From Candidatus Brocadiaceae bacterium (GTDB lineage: Bacteria > Planctomycetota > Brocadiia > SM23-32): a stretch of DNA of 64,000 nucleotides. The notes beneath the pieces were generated by a model. That model saw only the letters and a program-made list of their open reading frames with translations. It was not told where the DNA came from and did not search any database. A program made the translations under genes and the position numbers. Below, in pieces: positions 18,732 through 28,284 of this stretch. The stretch is taken from assembly GCA_012728835.1 (NCBI GenBank), contig JAAYEJ010000053.1, forward strand, positions 1 through 64,000, written 5' to 3'. The number at the start of each line of letters is the position of its first letter. Positions within the stretch are counted from its first letter, which is position 1.

Positions 18732-20018
18732 ATGAGCAGCGCAGACGAGAAGCTGGCCATCCTCGGCGGCCGCCCGGCCGTCGCCCCCGGCACGATCAAG
18801 CCCTGGCCCCCGATTGACGAGACCGACCGTCGGATGGTCATGGCCTCCCTCGAAGGCGGCAGCCACGCCTACGGCCCCAACTGCATTGCGTTCCAGAACG
18901 AGTTCGCCGCCTGGAACGGCAACCGGCATGCGATCTTCACGAACAGCGGCACCGCCGCGCTGCACATGGGCGTGGCCGCCTGCGGCGTCGGCGCCGGCGA
19001 CCACGTCCTGGTGACGGCCTACTCCTGGTCCTCCAGCGCCACGTGCGTCATCCACCACAACGCCATCCCGGTCTTCGTCGACATCGACTTCGACACGATC
19101 AACATGGACGTCGACAGGATCGAGGCGGCCATCACGCCGCGGACGAAGGCGATCATCGTCGTCCATCTGCACGGTTTGGCCGTGGACATGGAGAAGGTGA
19201 TGGCCATCGCGCGCAAGCACAACCTGAAGGTCATCGAGGATGCCTGCCAGGCGCACGGCGCGCTCTTCGACGGCCGCCGAACGGGCACCATGGGCGACTG
19301 CGCCGCCTTCAGCTTCAATCAGAACAAGTGCCTCTGCGCCGGCGAGGGCGGCATGTTCGTGACCGACGACGACGAGATCGCCCGCAAGGCCGCGCAGGTC
19401 TGGAGCTTCGGCGAGACGCGCACCCCCGTCGAGAGCCGCGATTACCATGCCTACGCGCTGGGCTGGATGTACCGCGGCGCCGACATGCCCGCCGCCTTCG
19501 GCCGCGCGCAACTGCAGAAGATGGACGGCTACTGGCGCATGCTCCGGGCGAACGGCGACGTGATGAACCGCGAACTGGCCGGCATCAAGGGGCTGATCCT
19601 GCCGACGGAGCCGCCGCGGCACACCCACAACTGGTACAACTACTGCTGCCGGATCGACTTCGACGCCATCGGCTGGACGGGCGACCGGGTGAAGATGCGC
19701 GACGCCGTCGTCAAAGCGGTCAACGCCGAGGGTGTGCCGGCGAGCGTCTGGCAGCGGTTCATCCTGCCGGCCATGACCGTTTTCCAGGCCCGGAACGCCT
19801 ACGGCGGCGGCTTCCCGTGGTCGATCAAGGGAGCGAACGAGGGCGTCGACTATGATCCGGCGCACTTCCCGGTCGCGCAGCGTCACTGCGACAGTTACTT
19901 CGCCCTGGTAATGGCCCTCCGGGCGCCCAACGGCCCCGACGTCGCGGCGAAGGTGGCCGGCGCGATCCGGAAGGTCTTCGAGAACATCGACCGGATCGAC
20001 CCCGACGCCCTTTCGTGA
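18732..20018 (+). CDS. DegT/DnrJ/EryC1/StrS family PLP aminotransferase (second copy)
   Basis: A 428-residue PLP enzyme only distantly similar to the one at 9250. The PLP lysine is K199 (NQNKCLCAGEGG), the pyridine Asp is D170 (VIEDACQAHGA), and the phosphate loop is TNSGTAALH at about 70-78. The family includes 3-keto-scyllo-inosamine and sugar aminotransferases. The open frame begins at 18600, but ATG 18732 has GAGAGCGG upstream and begins with the usual SADEKLAILGG stretch of this family. It heads a five-gene unit with ceramidase-like, two isomerase-like and UroD-like genes. Confidence 0.86.
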   Translation: MSSADEKLAILGGRPAVAPGTIKPWPPIDETDRRMVMASLEGGSHAYGPNCIAFQNEFAAWNGNRHAIFTNSGTAALHMGVAACGVGAGDHVLVTAYSWSSSATCVIHHNAIPVFVDIDFDTINMDVDRIEAAITPRTKAIIVVHLHGLAVDMEKVMAIARKHNLKVIEDACQAHGALFDGRRTGTMGDCAAFSFNQNKCLCAGEGGMFVTDDDEIARKAAQVWSFGETRTPVESRDYHAYALGWMYRGADMPAAFGRAQLQKMDGYWRMLRANGDVMNRELAGIKGLILPTEPPRHTHNWYNYCCRIDFDAIGWTGDRVKMRDAVVKAVNAEGVPASVWQRFILPAMTVFQARNAYGGGFPWSIKGANEGVDYDPAHFPVAQRHCDSYFALVMALRAPNGPDVAAKVAGAIRKVFENIDRIDPDALS

Positions 20019-20048
20019 GCGCCTCGACGGTGCAAGGAGACGGCGACC

Positions 20049-21320
20049 ATGAAGCCGCAACTTCGGGCGGGGTTCGCAGAGATCGAGATCACGCCGCCCC
20101 CGGGCACGCACAAGATCGGCTGGCTCAAGGACATCGTGCCCGACTCCGTGCACGACCCGCTGCACGCGCGCGTGGCGGTGTTCGAACGCAGAGAGGAACG
20201 GATCGGTTTCGTTGTGCTCGACACGTTGAGCGTGCGCTGGACAACCACGCAGGGCATCCGCCGTCGCATCGAGGCGGAGCACGGGTTCCCGGGCCGCGGC
20301 ATCATGGTGGCGGCCACGCACAACCACGGCGGCCCCGCCGTGGCCCACTGCGGCGTCGTGCCGCGCGATGACGGCTACGTGGAGGAAATGACGGGCCGGT
20401 GCGTGGCGGCCTTCGGCCGGGCACTCGATGCGCTGCGCCCGGCGACGCTCGGATTCGCGCGCACCTGCGAGTTCGACGTCGCCGCCAACCGGCGTGTCAT
20501 CATGCGTGACGGCACCGTGCGCACGCACGCGCATTTCACCGAGCCGGACGCCGTGTGCCTGGAAGGCCCGATCGACCCCGAGGTGTCGGTGCTGGCGGCG
20601 CGTGGGGAGGACGGCACGCTTCTGGGCGCCATGGTCAACTTCGCCTGCCATCCGACGCACCTGGGCGGCGGCACACAGTTCACCGGCGGGTATCCGGGCG
20701 TGCTTGCGCGGGAGATGCGGTCCCTGGGCTGCCCGCATACCGTCTTCCTGGCGGGCGCGCAGGGCAACATCTCCTGCGAGCAGCCGGCCGGCCGGCCGGT
20801 CTTCAGCATGGACGACGCCGGGCGGCGGCTGGCCGAGGACGCGTGGAAGGCGCTGGGCGCGATGGAGTTCTCGGACGACTGGCCGCTCGGGGCCGCCGCC
20901 ACCACCGTCACGCTGCCCTGTCGCGTGCCTTCCCAGGACGAGGTGCGGGGCACCGTGCGAGGCGCCCAGAGGTTCATCGATCCCGCGCTCTACGACGAGG
21001 GCATGCCGGAGGTTCTGGAGCGCATCCGCACGCGCGGCGCCCAGCCGGCGGAGGTCCAGGCGCTGTTCCTGGGCCGCCTGGCGATCGTGGGCATCCCGGC
21101 GGAGTACTTCGTGGAGCACGGCCTGCGCATCAAGACCTCGTGCCACCCGCGCCACGCGCTGGTGGCCGCGCAGGCGAATGGCATGGTCGGCTATGTGCCC
21201 ACGCGCGAGGCGTTCGTGCGCGGCGGCTACGAGACGACCTTCGCCGGCTCCAGCAGGCTGGCACCCGAGGCGGGCGACCTTCTGGCCGACGCCGCCATAC
21301 GGCTCATCCGCGAACACTGA
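20049..21320 (+). CDS. Neutral/alkaline ceramidase-like hydrolase
   Basis: A 423-residue protein of the neutral/alkaline non-lysosomal ceramidase N-terminal family (PF04734-like). The first residues AGFAEIEITPPPG, the zinc-site motif ATHNHGGP near 83-90, NFACHPTHLGG near 198-208 and AGAQGNISC near 236-244 are typical. No signal peptide is visible and the protein is shorter than true ceramidases. In heterotrophs of this kind the family recurs in sugar clusters, so de-N-acylation of an amino-sugar is a plausible but unproven role. It lies 30 nt after the DegT gene. Confidence 0.8.
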   Translation: MKPQLRAGFAEIEITPPPGTHKIGWLKDIVPDSVHDPLHARVAVFERREERIGFVVLDTLSVRWTTTQGIRRRIEAEHGFPGRGIMVAATHNHGGPAVAHCGVVPRDDGYVEEMTGRCVAAFGRALDALRPATLGFARTCEFDVAANRRVIMRDGTVRTHAHFTEPDAVCLEGPIDPEVSVLAARGEDGTLLGAMVNFACHPTHLGGGTQFTGGYPGVLAREMRSLGCPHTVFLAGAQGNISCEQPAGRPVFSMDDAGRRLAEDAWKALGAMEFSDDWPLGAAATTVTLPCRVPSQDEVRGTVRGAQRFIDPALYDEGMPEVLERIRTRGAQPAEVQALFLGRLAIVGIPAEYFVEHGLRIKTSCHPRHALVAAQANGMVGYVPTREAFVRGGYETTFAGSSRLAPEAGDLLADAAIRLIREH

Positions 21321-21334
21321 ACGGAGGCGTACCC

Positions 21335-22075
21335 GTGAAAGACACACCGGTCGGCATCCAGTTGTACTCCGTGCGCGGAGACTGCGAAAAGGACTTTGCG
21401 GGCACCCTGAAGGCCCTGGCGGACATGGGATACGACGGCGTCGAGTTCGCCTGGAACTACGGCAGCATGCCGCCCGACGAACTGGCAGACCTGCTCCGGA
21501 GCCTGGGCCTGCGCGCCTGCGGCCTGCACGCGCCGAAGGACCAGATCGCCGCGCCCGACAGCCAGGCGTACGCCTACGCCGCCGGCGTCGGATGCCCCTA
21601 CATCAGCGTGAGTCTGGCCGGCGACGTGGAGAAGGACTGGCCGGCCGCCATCGCGCTGGTGCAGGAGGCCGGGAGGGTGGCGGCGGGGAAGGGCATCCTG
21701 TTCAGCTACCACAATCATGCCCAGGAGTTCCACACGTTCGACGGCAAGTATGCGCTGGACGCGCTCTACGAGCAGACAGACCCCACGCAGGTGATGGCGG
21801 AACTGGACACGCACTGGATCGCCCGCGGCGGCGCCGATCCGGTCGCCTACATCCGCAAGTACGCCGGCCGCGTGCCCCAGCTTCACCTGAAGGACATCGG
21901 CCCGAACGACGAGTTCATCGAGATCGGCCGCGGCGTCCTGGACCTGGAGGCCGTGCTGAACGCGGCGGACGATGCGGGCTCGAAGTGGATCATCTATGAG
22001 CAGGACCGCTGCGAGCGCCCCGCGCTGGAGAGCGCCCGAATCAGCATCGACAACCTGCACAAAGTCCTCGGCTAA
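21335..22075 (+). CDS. Sugar phosphate isomerase/epimerase (TIM barrel)
   Basis: A 246-residue xylose-isomerase-like TIM barrel. It starts with the family-typical GIQLYSVRGDCEKDF, then YDGVEFAWNYG (metal Glu), FSYHNHAQEF (metal His), AELDTHWIARGG and PQLHLKDIG. These residues suit metal-dependent epimerisation of a keto-sugar or inosose. The start is GTG 21335, preceded by CGGAGG at good distance. It is part of the 18.7-24.0 kb unit, 14 nt after the ceramidase-like gene and 10 nt before a second barrel. Confidence 0.87.
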   Translation: MKDTPVGIQLYSVRGDCEKDFAGTLKALADMGYDGVEFAWNYGSMPPDELADLLRSLGLRACGLHAPKDQIAAPDSQAYAYAAGVGCPYISVSLAGDVEKDWPAAIALVQEAGRVAAGKGILFSYHNHAQEFHTFDGKYALDALYEQTDPTQVMAELDTHWIARGGADPVAYIRKYAGRVPQLHLKDIGPNDEFIEIGRGVLDLEAVLNAADDAGSKWIIYEQDRCERPALESARISIDNLHKVLG

Positions 22076-22085
22076 CGGAGCATCC

Positions 22086-22904
22086 ATGAGATACTCGATG
22101 ATGTCGTACACGATGACGCGCCAGAAGGAGCATTTCGACTTCGACGAGATGCTGCGGCTGACGGCCGAACTGGGCATGGCAGGGATCGATTTCTTCGGCA
22201 GCTGCGGCATGACGGTTGATGAGGTGCGCGCCCGCGTGGACGATGCCGGCATCCCCGTCGTCTGCTACATCTACAGCGCCAACCTGGCCGCGACCGATAA
22301 AGGCGAACTGACGAAGGCGCTCGACACAACGAAGCGGCAGGTGGACGAGGCCCTCGTCCTCGGCGCGCCGCTGATGATGGTGACGACGCCCGGCATCGAG
22401 GGCGTCGACCGGACCGAAGCCCGCAAGCGCTGGATCGGCGGGCTCCAGATGGCCAACGCGATCGCGCAAGACGCCGGCCTGGTGCTCTCCATCGAGAACT
22501 TCCCGGGTGCGGACAGCCCCTTCGTCGTCGGCGATGACGTGCTGGAGGCCATGCGGGAGGTGCCCGGCCTGAAGCTCACGTTCGACAACGGCAACGCCGG
22601 CACCGGCGAGGACCCGGGGGCGTCGTTCGCGCGCTGCGCCGAGCACGTCGTGCACGCGCACTTCAAGGACTGGCGCATCGTTGATGCGGCCAATCCGGGC
22701 GCCCGCCTCATGCTGGACGGGCATCACTACGTGGCCGCCCTCATCGGCGAGGGCGACATCGACCAGGCCGGGTCGCTCGCCGCCATGAAGAAGGCCGGCT
22801 ACGACGGCTGCATCAACATAGAGTATGAAGGCAACGACTACACTCCGGCCGAAGGCGTGCGCCGTGCCGTCGCATACCTCCGAAGTCTTGAGGAGACCCT
22901 CTGA
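22086..22904 (+). CDS. Sugar phosphate isomerase/epimerase (second TIM barrel)
   Basis: A 272-residue xylose-isomerase-like barrel. Metal-site stretches are MAGIDFFGSCG, LSIENFPGADSP (Glu), LTFDNGNAGTGEDP (Asp), HAHFKDWRI and a C-terminal CINIEYEGNDY (Glu). It is clearly diverged from its upstream neighbour, so it is more likely a second step in one pathway than a recent duplication. ATG 22086 has CGGAG a few bases upstream. Confidence 0.86.
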   Translation: MRYSMMSYTMTRQKEHFDFDEMLRLTAELGMAGIDFFGSCGMTVDEVRARVDDAGIPVVCYIYSANLAATDKGELTKALDTTKRQVDEALVLGAPLMMVTTPGIEGVDRTEARKRWIGGLQMANAIAQDAGLVLSIENFPGADSPFVVGDDVLEAMREVPGLKLTFDNGNAGTGEDPGASFARCAEHVVHAHFKDWRIVDAANPGARLMLDGHHYVAALIGEGDIDQAGSLAAMKKAGYDGCINIEYEGNDYTPAEGVRRAVAYLRSLEETL

Positions 22905-22918
22905 CATCGAGCGCCCGC

Positions 22919-24028
22919 GTGGAGGATCGCCGGAACGTGCGGGAACTGACGCGCCGGGAGCGGCTGACGCGGTGCTACCGCCATCAGGAGCAGGATCGTC
23001 CGTGCGTGTACATCCGTACTGCCTTCCCGCCGGACGATCCAAGTTACGATCGTCTGAAGGCTTACATGCGCGCGCACACTGAGCGGAAGGCTTTCTGGGA
23101 TACGGCGGCCTGCGAATCGCATCACCGGATCGACCGCCGCCGGGAGCCGCACTCGGACGACTGGGAACTGGAGGTCCTTACGCTCCACACGCCGGCCGGG
23201 CCCCTGCAGAGCACCCGCCTTGTCAGCCTGAAAGGGCAGCCCGGCCTGGACCGATCACATTTCATCAAGGGTCCCGAGGACGTCGAGACATACCTCTCGC
23301 TGCCGCTGCCCGACGTGGGAGGCGACGTCTCGGCCCACGCACGCTGCGAGGCGGCCATCGGCGACGCCGGGATTGCGGAGGCCGGACTCGGACACAATCC
23401 GGGCGGCGTAGCGGTCGAGCTTCTCGGCTCGGAGCTGTTTGCCCTCATGTCGGTGACACACCGCGACCTGCTCCACGCCCTGTGCGAGTGGCGCATGAAC
23501 GTCCTGCTCAACCGCCTGCGCTATCTTCTGGCGCACGGCGTGGGCCCGTTCTTCTCGATCTCGGGCGAGGAACTCATCATCCCGCCCGTGCATAGCCCGC
23601 GCGATTTCCGCGACTTCAACGTGCGCTACGACCGGCCGATCCTGGACATGATCCACGAAGCGGGCGGGCGCGTGCACGTGCACTGCCACGGCTCCATCAG
23701 AAAAGTCATCGGCGACATGGTGGACGTCGGGATCGACGTGCTGCATCCGTTCGAGCCTCCGCCGCAGGGAGACATCACGGCGGCGGAGGCGAAGGCCGCC
23801 GCTCGCGGCCGTATGTCACTGGAAGGCAATATCCAGATCGACCGCATGTACGGCTGCGGCCCTGACGAGATCCGCGAGGAGACGCTGGCGCTGATCCGGG
23901 ATGCCTTCGACGACCGCCGCGGCCTGACCGTCTGCCCGACCGCCTCCCCCTACATGCGCGACAAGGGCGAGGCCTGCTTCCCGGCCTTCCAAGCCATGAT
24001 CGACACGGTCACCGGTTGGGCGCCCTGA
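22919..24028 (+). CDS. UroD-family (uroporphyrinogen-decarboxylase-like) protein
   Basis: A 369-residue TIM barrel of the UroD/MtaA/CmuA superfamily. GGRVHVHCHGSIRKVIGDM and the following DVLHPFEPPPQGDI block are typical, as is SLEGNIQI. It lacks the tight heme-pathway signature and no heme genes are near, so it is probably a methyltransferase-like or unknown-function paralogue rather than HemE. The start at GTG 22919 is weakly supported. It is the last gene of its unit and converges with rhaA with only 8 bp between stops. Confidence 0.8.
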   Translation: MEDRRNVRELTRRERLTRCYRHQEQDRPCVYIRTAFPPDDPSYDRLKAYMRAHTERKAFWDTAACESHHRIDRRREPHSDDWELEVLTLHTPAGPLQSTRLVSLKGQPGLDRSHFIKGPEDVETYLSLPLPDVGGDVSAHARCEAAIGDAGIAEAGLGHNPGGVAVELLGSELFALMSVTHRDLLHALCEWRMNVLLNRLRYLLAHGVGPFFSISGEELIIPPVHSPRDFRDFNVRYDRPILDMIHEAGGRVHVHCHGSIRKVIGDMVDVGIDVLHPFEPPPQGDITAAEAKAAARGRMSLEGNIQIDRMYGCGPDEIREETLALIRDAFDDRRGLTVCPTASPYMRDKGEACFPAFQAMIDTVTGWAP

Positions 24029-24036
24029 GCCGTCGC

Positions 24037-25308
24037 CTACTGCCGTTGCGAGAGCACCTTGCGCTCGTAGCGGCGGATTTCTTCGAGCCAGGCCGGGCCG
24101 ACGGGGACGCCGCACTGCAGGCAGTGGTAGTCCCAGACGGCGCCGAACGGGAGCGATTTCAGTTCCTCCAGAAGCGCCAGGCGCCCCGTGGTGTCGCCCT
24201 CCAGCTCCATCCGGCGCAGGCGGTCCGTCGGCTCCAGCATCGCCAGGAGCAGCGCCTTCAGGAACGCACGCGTGCCGATGACCCAGGCGGCGACGCGGTT
24301 GATGCTGGCGTCGAAGTAGTCCAACCCCAGATGGACGCGCGGCAGGTAGTCGTTCCTGACCAGCTCGGCGGCCAGCAGCGTCACGTCGTCGCCGAACGTG
24401 ACCACGTGGTCGCTGTCCCACCGCACGCCGCGGCTGACGTGCAGCAGGATCTCATCCAGGAACGTCAGGACGGCCGAGACCTTGTCGGCCACCTGCTCGG
24501 TGGGGTGGTAGTGGCCCGTGTCGAGGCAGAGCAGCCTGGCGTTGGCCAGTGCGTAGGCGAGGTAGAACTCATGGGATCCGACCACGAAGCTCTCCGAGCC
24601 GATGCCGAACAGCTTGCCCTCCAGGCTGTCCAGGTTGTGCGCGCGGTCGAGCGGCTCCGCGTAGATCTCGTCCAGCGCGTCCTTGAGCCTGCGGCGCGGT
24701 GCCGCCCGGTCGATCGGCGTGTCCTTTGTGCCGTCAGGGATCCACAGGTTCGTGACGCAGGGGGTGCCCAGTGCCCGGCCGAAGTGCGCGCCGATACGGC
24801 GGCAGGCGATGGCGTGCTCGATCCAGAACCGCCGCACGCCCTCATCGCTGTGGCTGAGCGTGAGGCCGTCCTGGGCCAGCGGGTGCGAGAAGAAGGTCGG
24901 GTTGAAGTCCACGCCCATCCCTCGTTGGCGCGCCCAATCTGTCCAGCCGGCAAAGTGCTCGGGGCCGATCTCGTTGCGGTCGACCGACTGCCCGGCGAAC
25001 TCGCCGTAGATGGCGTGCAGGTTGAGCCGGTGCGTGCCCGGGATCAGCGACACGGCGACGTCCAGATCGGCCCGCAGTTCCTCCGGCGTGCGCGCGCGGC
25101 CGGGGTAGTTGCCGGTGGCCTGGATGCCGCCGCCCGAGAGTTCCGCGTCGGGCGCCTCGAAGCCGGCCACGTCGTCGCCTTGCCAGCAGTGCAGGCTGAC
25201 GGCGACGCCGCTCAGCCGGTCCAGTGCCGTCCGCGCATCGACCCCGAGTTCGGCATACCGCGAACTCGCCTCGCTGTAGACCCGTTCGACCTGCGCTCTG
25301 TTCGTCAT
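24037..25308 (-). CDS. rhaA: L-rhamnose isomerase
   Basis: A 423-residue L-rhamnose isomerase, which converts L-rhamnose to L-rhamnulose in the cytoplasm. Family blocks visible are [48 protein letters not shown] (metal binding), [12 protein letters not shown] and [17 protein letters not shown]. Length is standard. ATG 25308 follows AGGAG with a 5-nt gap. The frame stays open upstream through rhaB as a shadow. It is transcribed with rhaB (20-nt gap). No rhamnulose-1-phosphate aldolase is present in this window. Confidence 0.95.
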   Translation of the reverse strand: MTNRAQVERVYSEASSRYAELGVDARTALDRLSGVAVSLHCWQGDDVAGFEAPDAELSGGGIQATGNYPGRARTPEELRADLDVAVSLIPGTHRLNLHAIYGEFAGQSVDRNEIGPEHFAGWTDWARQRGMGVDFNPTFFSHPLAQDGLTLSHSDEGVRRFWIEHAIACRRIGAHFGRALGTPCVTNLWIPDGTKDTPIDRAAPRRRLKDALDEIYAEPLDRAHNLDSLEGKLFGIGSESFVVGSHEFYLAYALANARLLCLDTGHYHPTEQVADKVSAVLTFLDEILLHVSRGVRWDSDHVVTFGDDVTLLAAELVRNDYLPRVHLGLDYFDASINRVAAWVIGTRAFLKALLLAMLEPTDRLRRMELEGDTTGRLALLEELKSLPFGAVWDYHCLQCGVPVGPAWLEEIRRYERKVLSQRQ

Positions 25309-25328
25309 GGGTACTCCTCGTTCGACGT

Positions 25329-26804
25329 TCAGTCTGCCGGGAGCCGGCGTTCCTCTTCGTGACGCCAGACCTCGGGATCCCCGGGTTCGTACCGCTGCGT
25401 GGGGAACGACCTGCAAACGACCGCTCGGGCCTCCTCGATCGAATCGACGCGGCCCGTGGCCAGCGCCTGCATCAGGACGTTGCCGATGGCGGTCGCCTCG
25501 ACCGGGCCGGCCACGACCGGCCGTTCGGTCGCGTCGGCCGTGAAACGGTTCAGGAGGCCGTTGCGGGAACCGCCCCCGACGACGTGCAGGGCGTCCACGC
25601 CGTGGCCGACGACGGACTCCAGTTGCCGCACGTGCCGGCGGTAGGCGAGGGCCAGGCCCTCCAGGATGGCCCGGACCATGCCGCCCCTGTCCGCGAACGG
25701 CGTCCGTGCGTGCGCGGCCATGTGCTCGTTGATGCGCGCGGGCATGTTCCCCGGCGCCAGAAAGGCGTCGTCGCACGGGTCCAGCGCCGCTGCAAACGGT
25801 TCGGACGCCTCGGCCATGGCCGTCAGCGCCTCGTAGGCGAACGTCATTCCCTCGGACGCCCACTGCCGCCGGCACTCCTGGAGCGGCCAGAGCCCCATGA
25901 TGTTCTTCAGCAGTCGGAAGGTGCCCTCGACGCCTCCCTCGTTGGTGAAGGCCGCCTCGAAGGTCTCGTCGGTGATCATGGGGCGGTCCCGCTCGACGCC
26001 GAGCAGGGACCATGTGCCGCTGGACAGATACGCCCAGCGGTCGCCCTCGGCGGGAACGGCGGCCACCGCCGAGGCGGTGTCGTGCGCGCCGACCGCCACG
26101 ACGGGCAGGGGCCGCACGCCGATCCTGCGGGCCAGCTCGGGCCGAAGCTCGCCGATGCCCGTGCCGGGCAGCACGATGTCCGGCAGGATGTCGGCCGGCA
26201 GTTCGAGTGCCGACAGGACGGCCTCCGACCAGCACCCCGTGCGCATGTCCATCATCTGCGAGGTGCTGGCCAGGGTGTATTCGGCCAGCCGCTGACCGCA
26301 CAGGTGCCAGTTGACCAGGTCGGCGATGAAGAGCAGCCGCTTCGCGCGTTCGAGCACCGGGTCGCCCGCCAGGCGCATCGCCAGGAGCTGGAAGACCGAA
26401 TTGATCGGCAGGAACTGGATGCCGGTCCGGCCGTAGAACTCGCGCCTCGGCAGCCGCTCGAATGCGCGTTCCATCATGCCGTCGGTGCGGGAGTCGCGGT
26501 AATGATAGGGCGGCTCGATCAGGCGGTCGTCCTCGTCCAGCAGGCCGAAGTCCACCCCCCAGCTATCGACGCCGACAGCCTCGAGGCGGCCGCCGGCCCG
26601 GCCGGCCGCCCGGGCGATCCCCTGGTCGATCTCGGCGAACAGCCGCCCGATGTCCCAGCGGATGGAGTCGCCCTGAGGCACCGAACCGTTCGGGAATCGA
26701 TGCGCCTCGAGCAGTTCCAGGCGCCCGGCCTCCAGGGTGCCGAGCATCACGCGCCCGCTCTCGGCGCCCAGGTCGACGGCGATGTAGCAGTGTTTGATCG
26801 GCAT
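25329..26804 (-). CDS. rhaB: Rhamnulokinase
   Basis: A 491-residue FGGY-family sugar kinase. The ATPase core is seen in [16 protein letters not shown] (first phosphate loop), [41 protein letters not shown] and [18 protein letters not shown]. The AESGR form of the first motif and the presence of rhaA next door specify rhamnulokinase, which phosphorylates L-rhamnulose at position 1. ATG 26804 has GAGGTGG upstream and a strong promoter 34-61 nt away. Confidence 0.95.
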   Translation of the reverse strand: MPIKHCYIAVDLGAESGRVMLGTLEAGRLELLEAHRFPNGSVPQGDSIRWDIGRLFAEIDQGIARAAGRAGGRLEAVGVDSWGVDFGLLDEDDRLIEPPYHYRDSRTDGMMERAFERLPRREFYGRTGIQFLPINSVFQLLAMRLAGDPVLERAKRLLFIADLVNWHLCGQRLAEYTLASTSQMMDMRTGCWSEAVLSALELPADILPDIVLPGTGIGELRPELARRIGVRPLPVVAVGAHDTASAVAAVPAEGDRWAYLSSGTWSLLGVERDRPMITDETFEAAFTNEGGVEGTFRLLKNIMGLWPLQECRRQWASEGMTFAYEALTAMAEASEPFAAALDPCDDAFLAPGNMPARINEHMAAHARTPFADRGGMVRAILEGLALAYRRHVRQLESVVGHGVDALHVVGGGSRNGLLNRFTADATERPVVAGPVEATAIGNVLMQALATGRVDSIEEARAVVCRSFPTQRYEPGDPEVWRHEEERRLPAD

Positions 26805-26837
26805 GGCGGTCCACCTCAGGTCCCGTGGATGCCCGCC

Positions 26838-26865
26838 AGTCTACCGTGCAGGCGGCCTCTGTCAA
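26838..26865 (-). promoter_or_regulatory. Promoter of the rhaBA operon
   Basis: On the minus strand TTGACA (26865-26860) is followed after 16 nt by TAGACT (26843-26838). Transcription should begin near 26831, giving a ~27-nt leader for rhaB. No CRP-like or AraC half-sites were recognised nearby. Confidence 0.7.
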
Positions 26866-27084
26866 CCGGCAGGCACGTCTGAGGCATCTGTACTGCGGGG
26901 CGCAGCGGCGGCGTCTCGCCGGCGGTGGCTGAGGCGTCCGCCTTCCGGGTAGTCCGTGGGGGGGGAAACGGCCGGCGTTTCGGAGCAAGGACGTTGCGCG
27001 CGGGCGTCGTTTCGGCGATCATCTTTCCCTGTACGGTTTTCGGTAGCTCCCGGTCCCCCCGTCGCCTGCAACATCTGGGAACGT

Positions 27085-28284
27085 ATGAAGAAGCCAATCG
27101 CCATCGTGGTCGTCCTGGTGCTGCTCAGCCTTCTGGGCTGGCGGGTTTACGTCAAGGCCCGGGCGCATGCGGCGGGTGCGGCGGGGCCCGGCGCAGGCAG
27201 GGGGCAGGCCGTGCCGATCGAGGTTGGCCCCGTGAGCACCGGGCTGATCCGGGACGTCGCGTTCTTCACCGGCTCGCTGAGGCCGCGGTCCGAGTTCACC
27301 GTGGCGCCGAAGGTATCCGGCCGACTGGAGCAACTGCTGGTGAACATCGGCGACCGGGTGAGTCGGGGACAGGTCGTGGCGGTGCTGGACGACGACGAGT
27401 ACGTCCTCGAGGTTGAGCAGTCGCGGGCCGAGCTGGAGGTCGCCGAGGCGAACCTGATCCAGACGGAGAGCGCGCTGGCGATCGGCCGGCGGGAGTATGA
27501 GCGCGTGCAGGCGCTGAGGGAGAAGGGCATCGCCTCCGAGTCCGACCTGGACGCTGCCGAGGCGAACTTCCAGGCCCGGACGGCCGCCGCGCGGGTGGCC
27601 GCCGCGCAGGTCGCCCAGAGGAGGGCGGCGCTCCAGTCCGCACAGGTCCGCCAGTCGTACACGCAGATTGCGGTGGACTGGGAGGACGGGGCCGACGAGC
27701 GGCTCGTGGGGGAGCGGTTCGTGGACGAGGGGGCGCTTCTGAGGGCCAACGACCCCATCGTCTCGATCCTGGATCTGAACACGCTGACGGCCGCCCTTCA
27801 CGTCATCGAGCGGGACTACACGAAGGTCCAGCCCGGCCAGGAGGTCATGGTGACCACGGACGCGTTCCCGGAGGAGACCTTCTCGGGCCGGGTCGTGCGC
27901 GTGGCCCCTCTGCTGCGCGAGACCTCACGACAGGCACGGGTCGAGGTCGAGCTGCCCAATCCGCAAGGGCTTCTGAAGCCGGGCATGTTCGTGCGCGCCT
28001 CGATCGAGTTCGGAAGGGTCGAGAACGCGACGACCGTGCCGTCCTCCGCCCTGGCGCGCCGGGACGGGCGCTTCGGCGTCTTCCAGACGGACGAGAGCGG
28101 CCGGACCGTCCGGTTCGTCCCCGTGGTGCAGGGCACCCTGGACGGGGACCGGCAGCAGATACTCGAGCCGGCACTGACGGGCACGGTCGTGATCCTGGGG
28201 CACCACCTGCTGGAGGACGGGTCGGCGGTCACGGTCGTGACCGACGCGGACGAGTCCGGGGCGGGGGAGAGGGCGGCTTCATGA
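27085..28284 (+). CDS. RND efflux periplasmic adaptor (membrane fusion protein)
   Basis: A 399-residue HlyD/AcrA-type adaptor with one N-terminal membrane segment (IAIVVVLVLLSLLGW), which links the inner-membrane pump to the TolC channel. Order of parts: lipoyl-like half (GRLEQLLVNIGDRVSRGQVVAVLD, ~75-98), alpha-hairpin coiled coil (~100-190), second lipoyl half, then beta-barrel (IERDYTKVQPGQEVMV) and membrane-proximal domains. ATG 27085 follows GGGA. The frame from 26956 is a non-coding extension. The stop overlaps the pump start by 4 nt (ATGA). Confidence 0.92.
   Translation: MKKPIAIVVVLVLLSLLGWRVYVKARAHAAGAAGPGAGRGQAVPIEVGPVSTGLIRDVAFFTGSLRPRSEFTVAPKVSGRLEQLLVNIGDRVSRGQVVAVLDDDEYVLEVEQSRAELEVAEANLIQTESALAIGRREYERVQALREKGIASESDLDAAEANFQARTAAARVAAAQVAQRRAALQSAQVRQSYTQIAVDWEDGADERLVGERFVDEGALLRANDPIVSILDLNTLTAALHVIERDYTKVQPGQEVMVTTDAFPEETFSGRVVRVAPLLRETSRQARVEVELPNPQGLLKPGMFVRASIEFGRVENATTVPSSALARRDGRFGVFQTDESGRTVRFVPVVQGTLDGDRQQILEPALTGTVVILGHHLLEDGSAVTVVTDADESGAGERAAS

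Noticed and set aside
22919-24028. Heme-pathway uroporphyrinogen decarboxylase HemE
   Set aside because: Context is a sugar-type cluster and the sequence resembles the broader UroD/MtaA group; no heme genes nearby.
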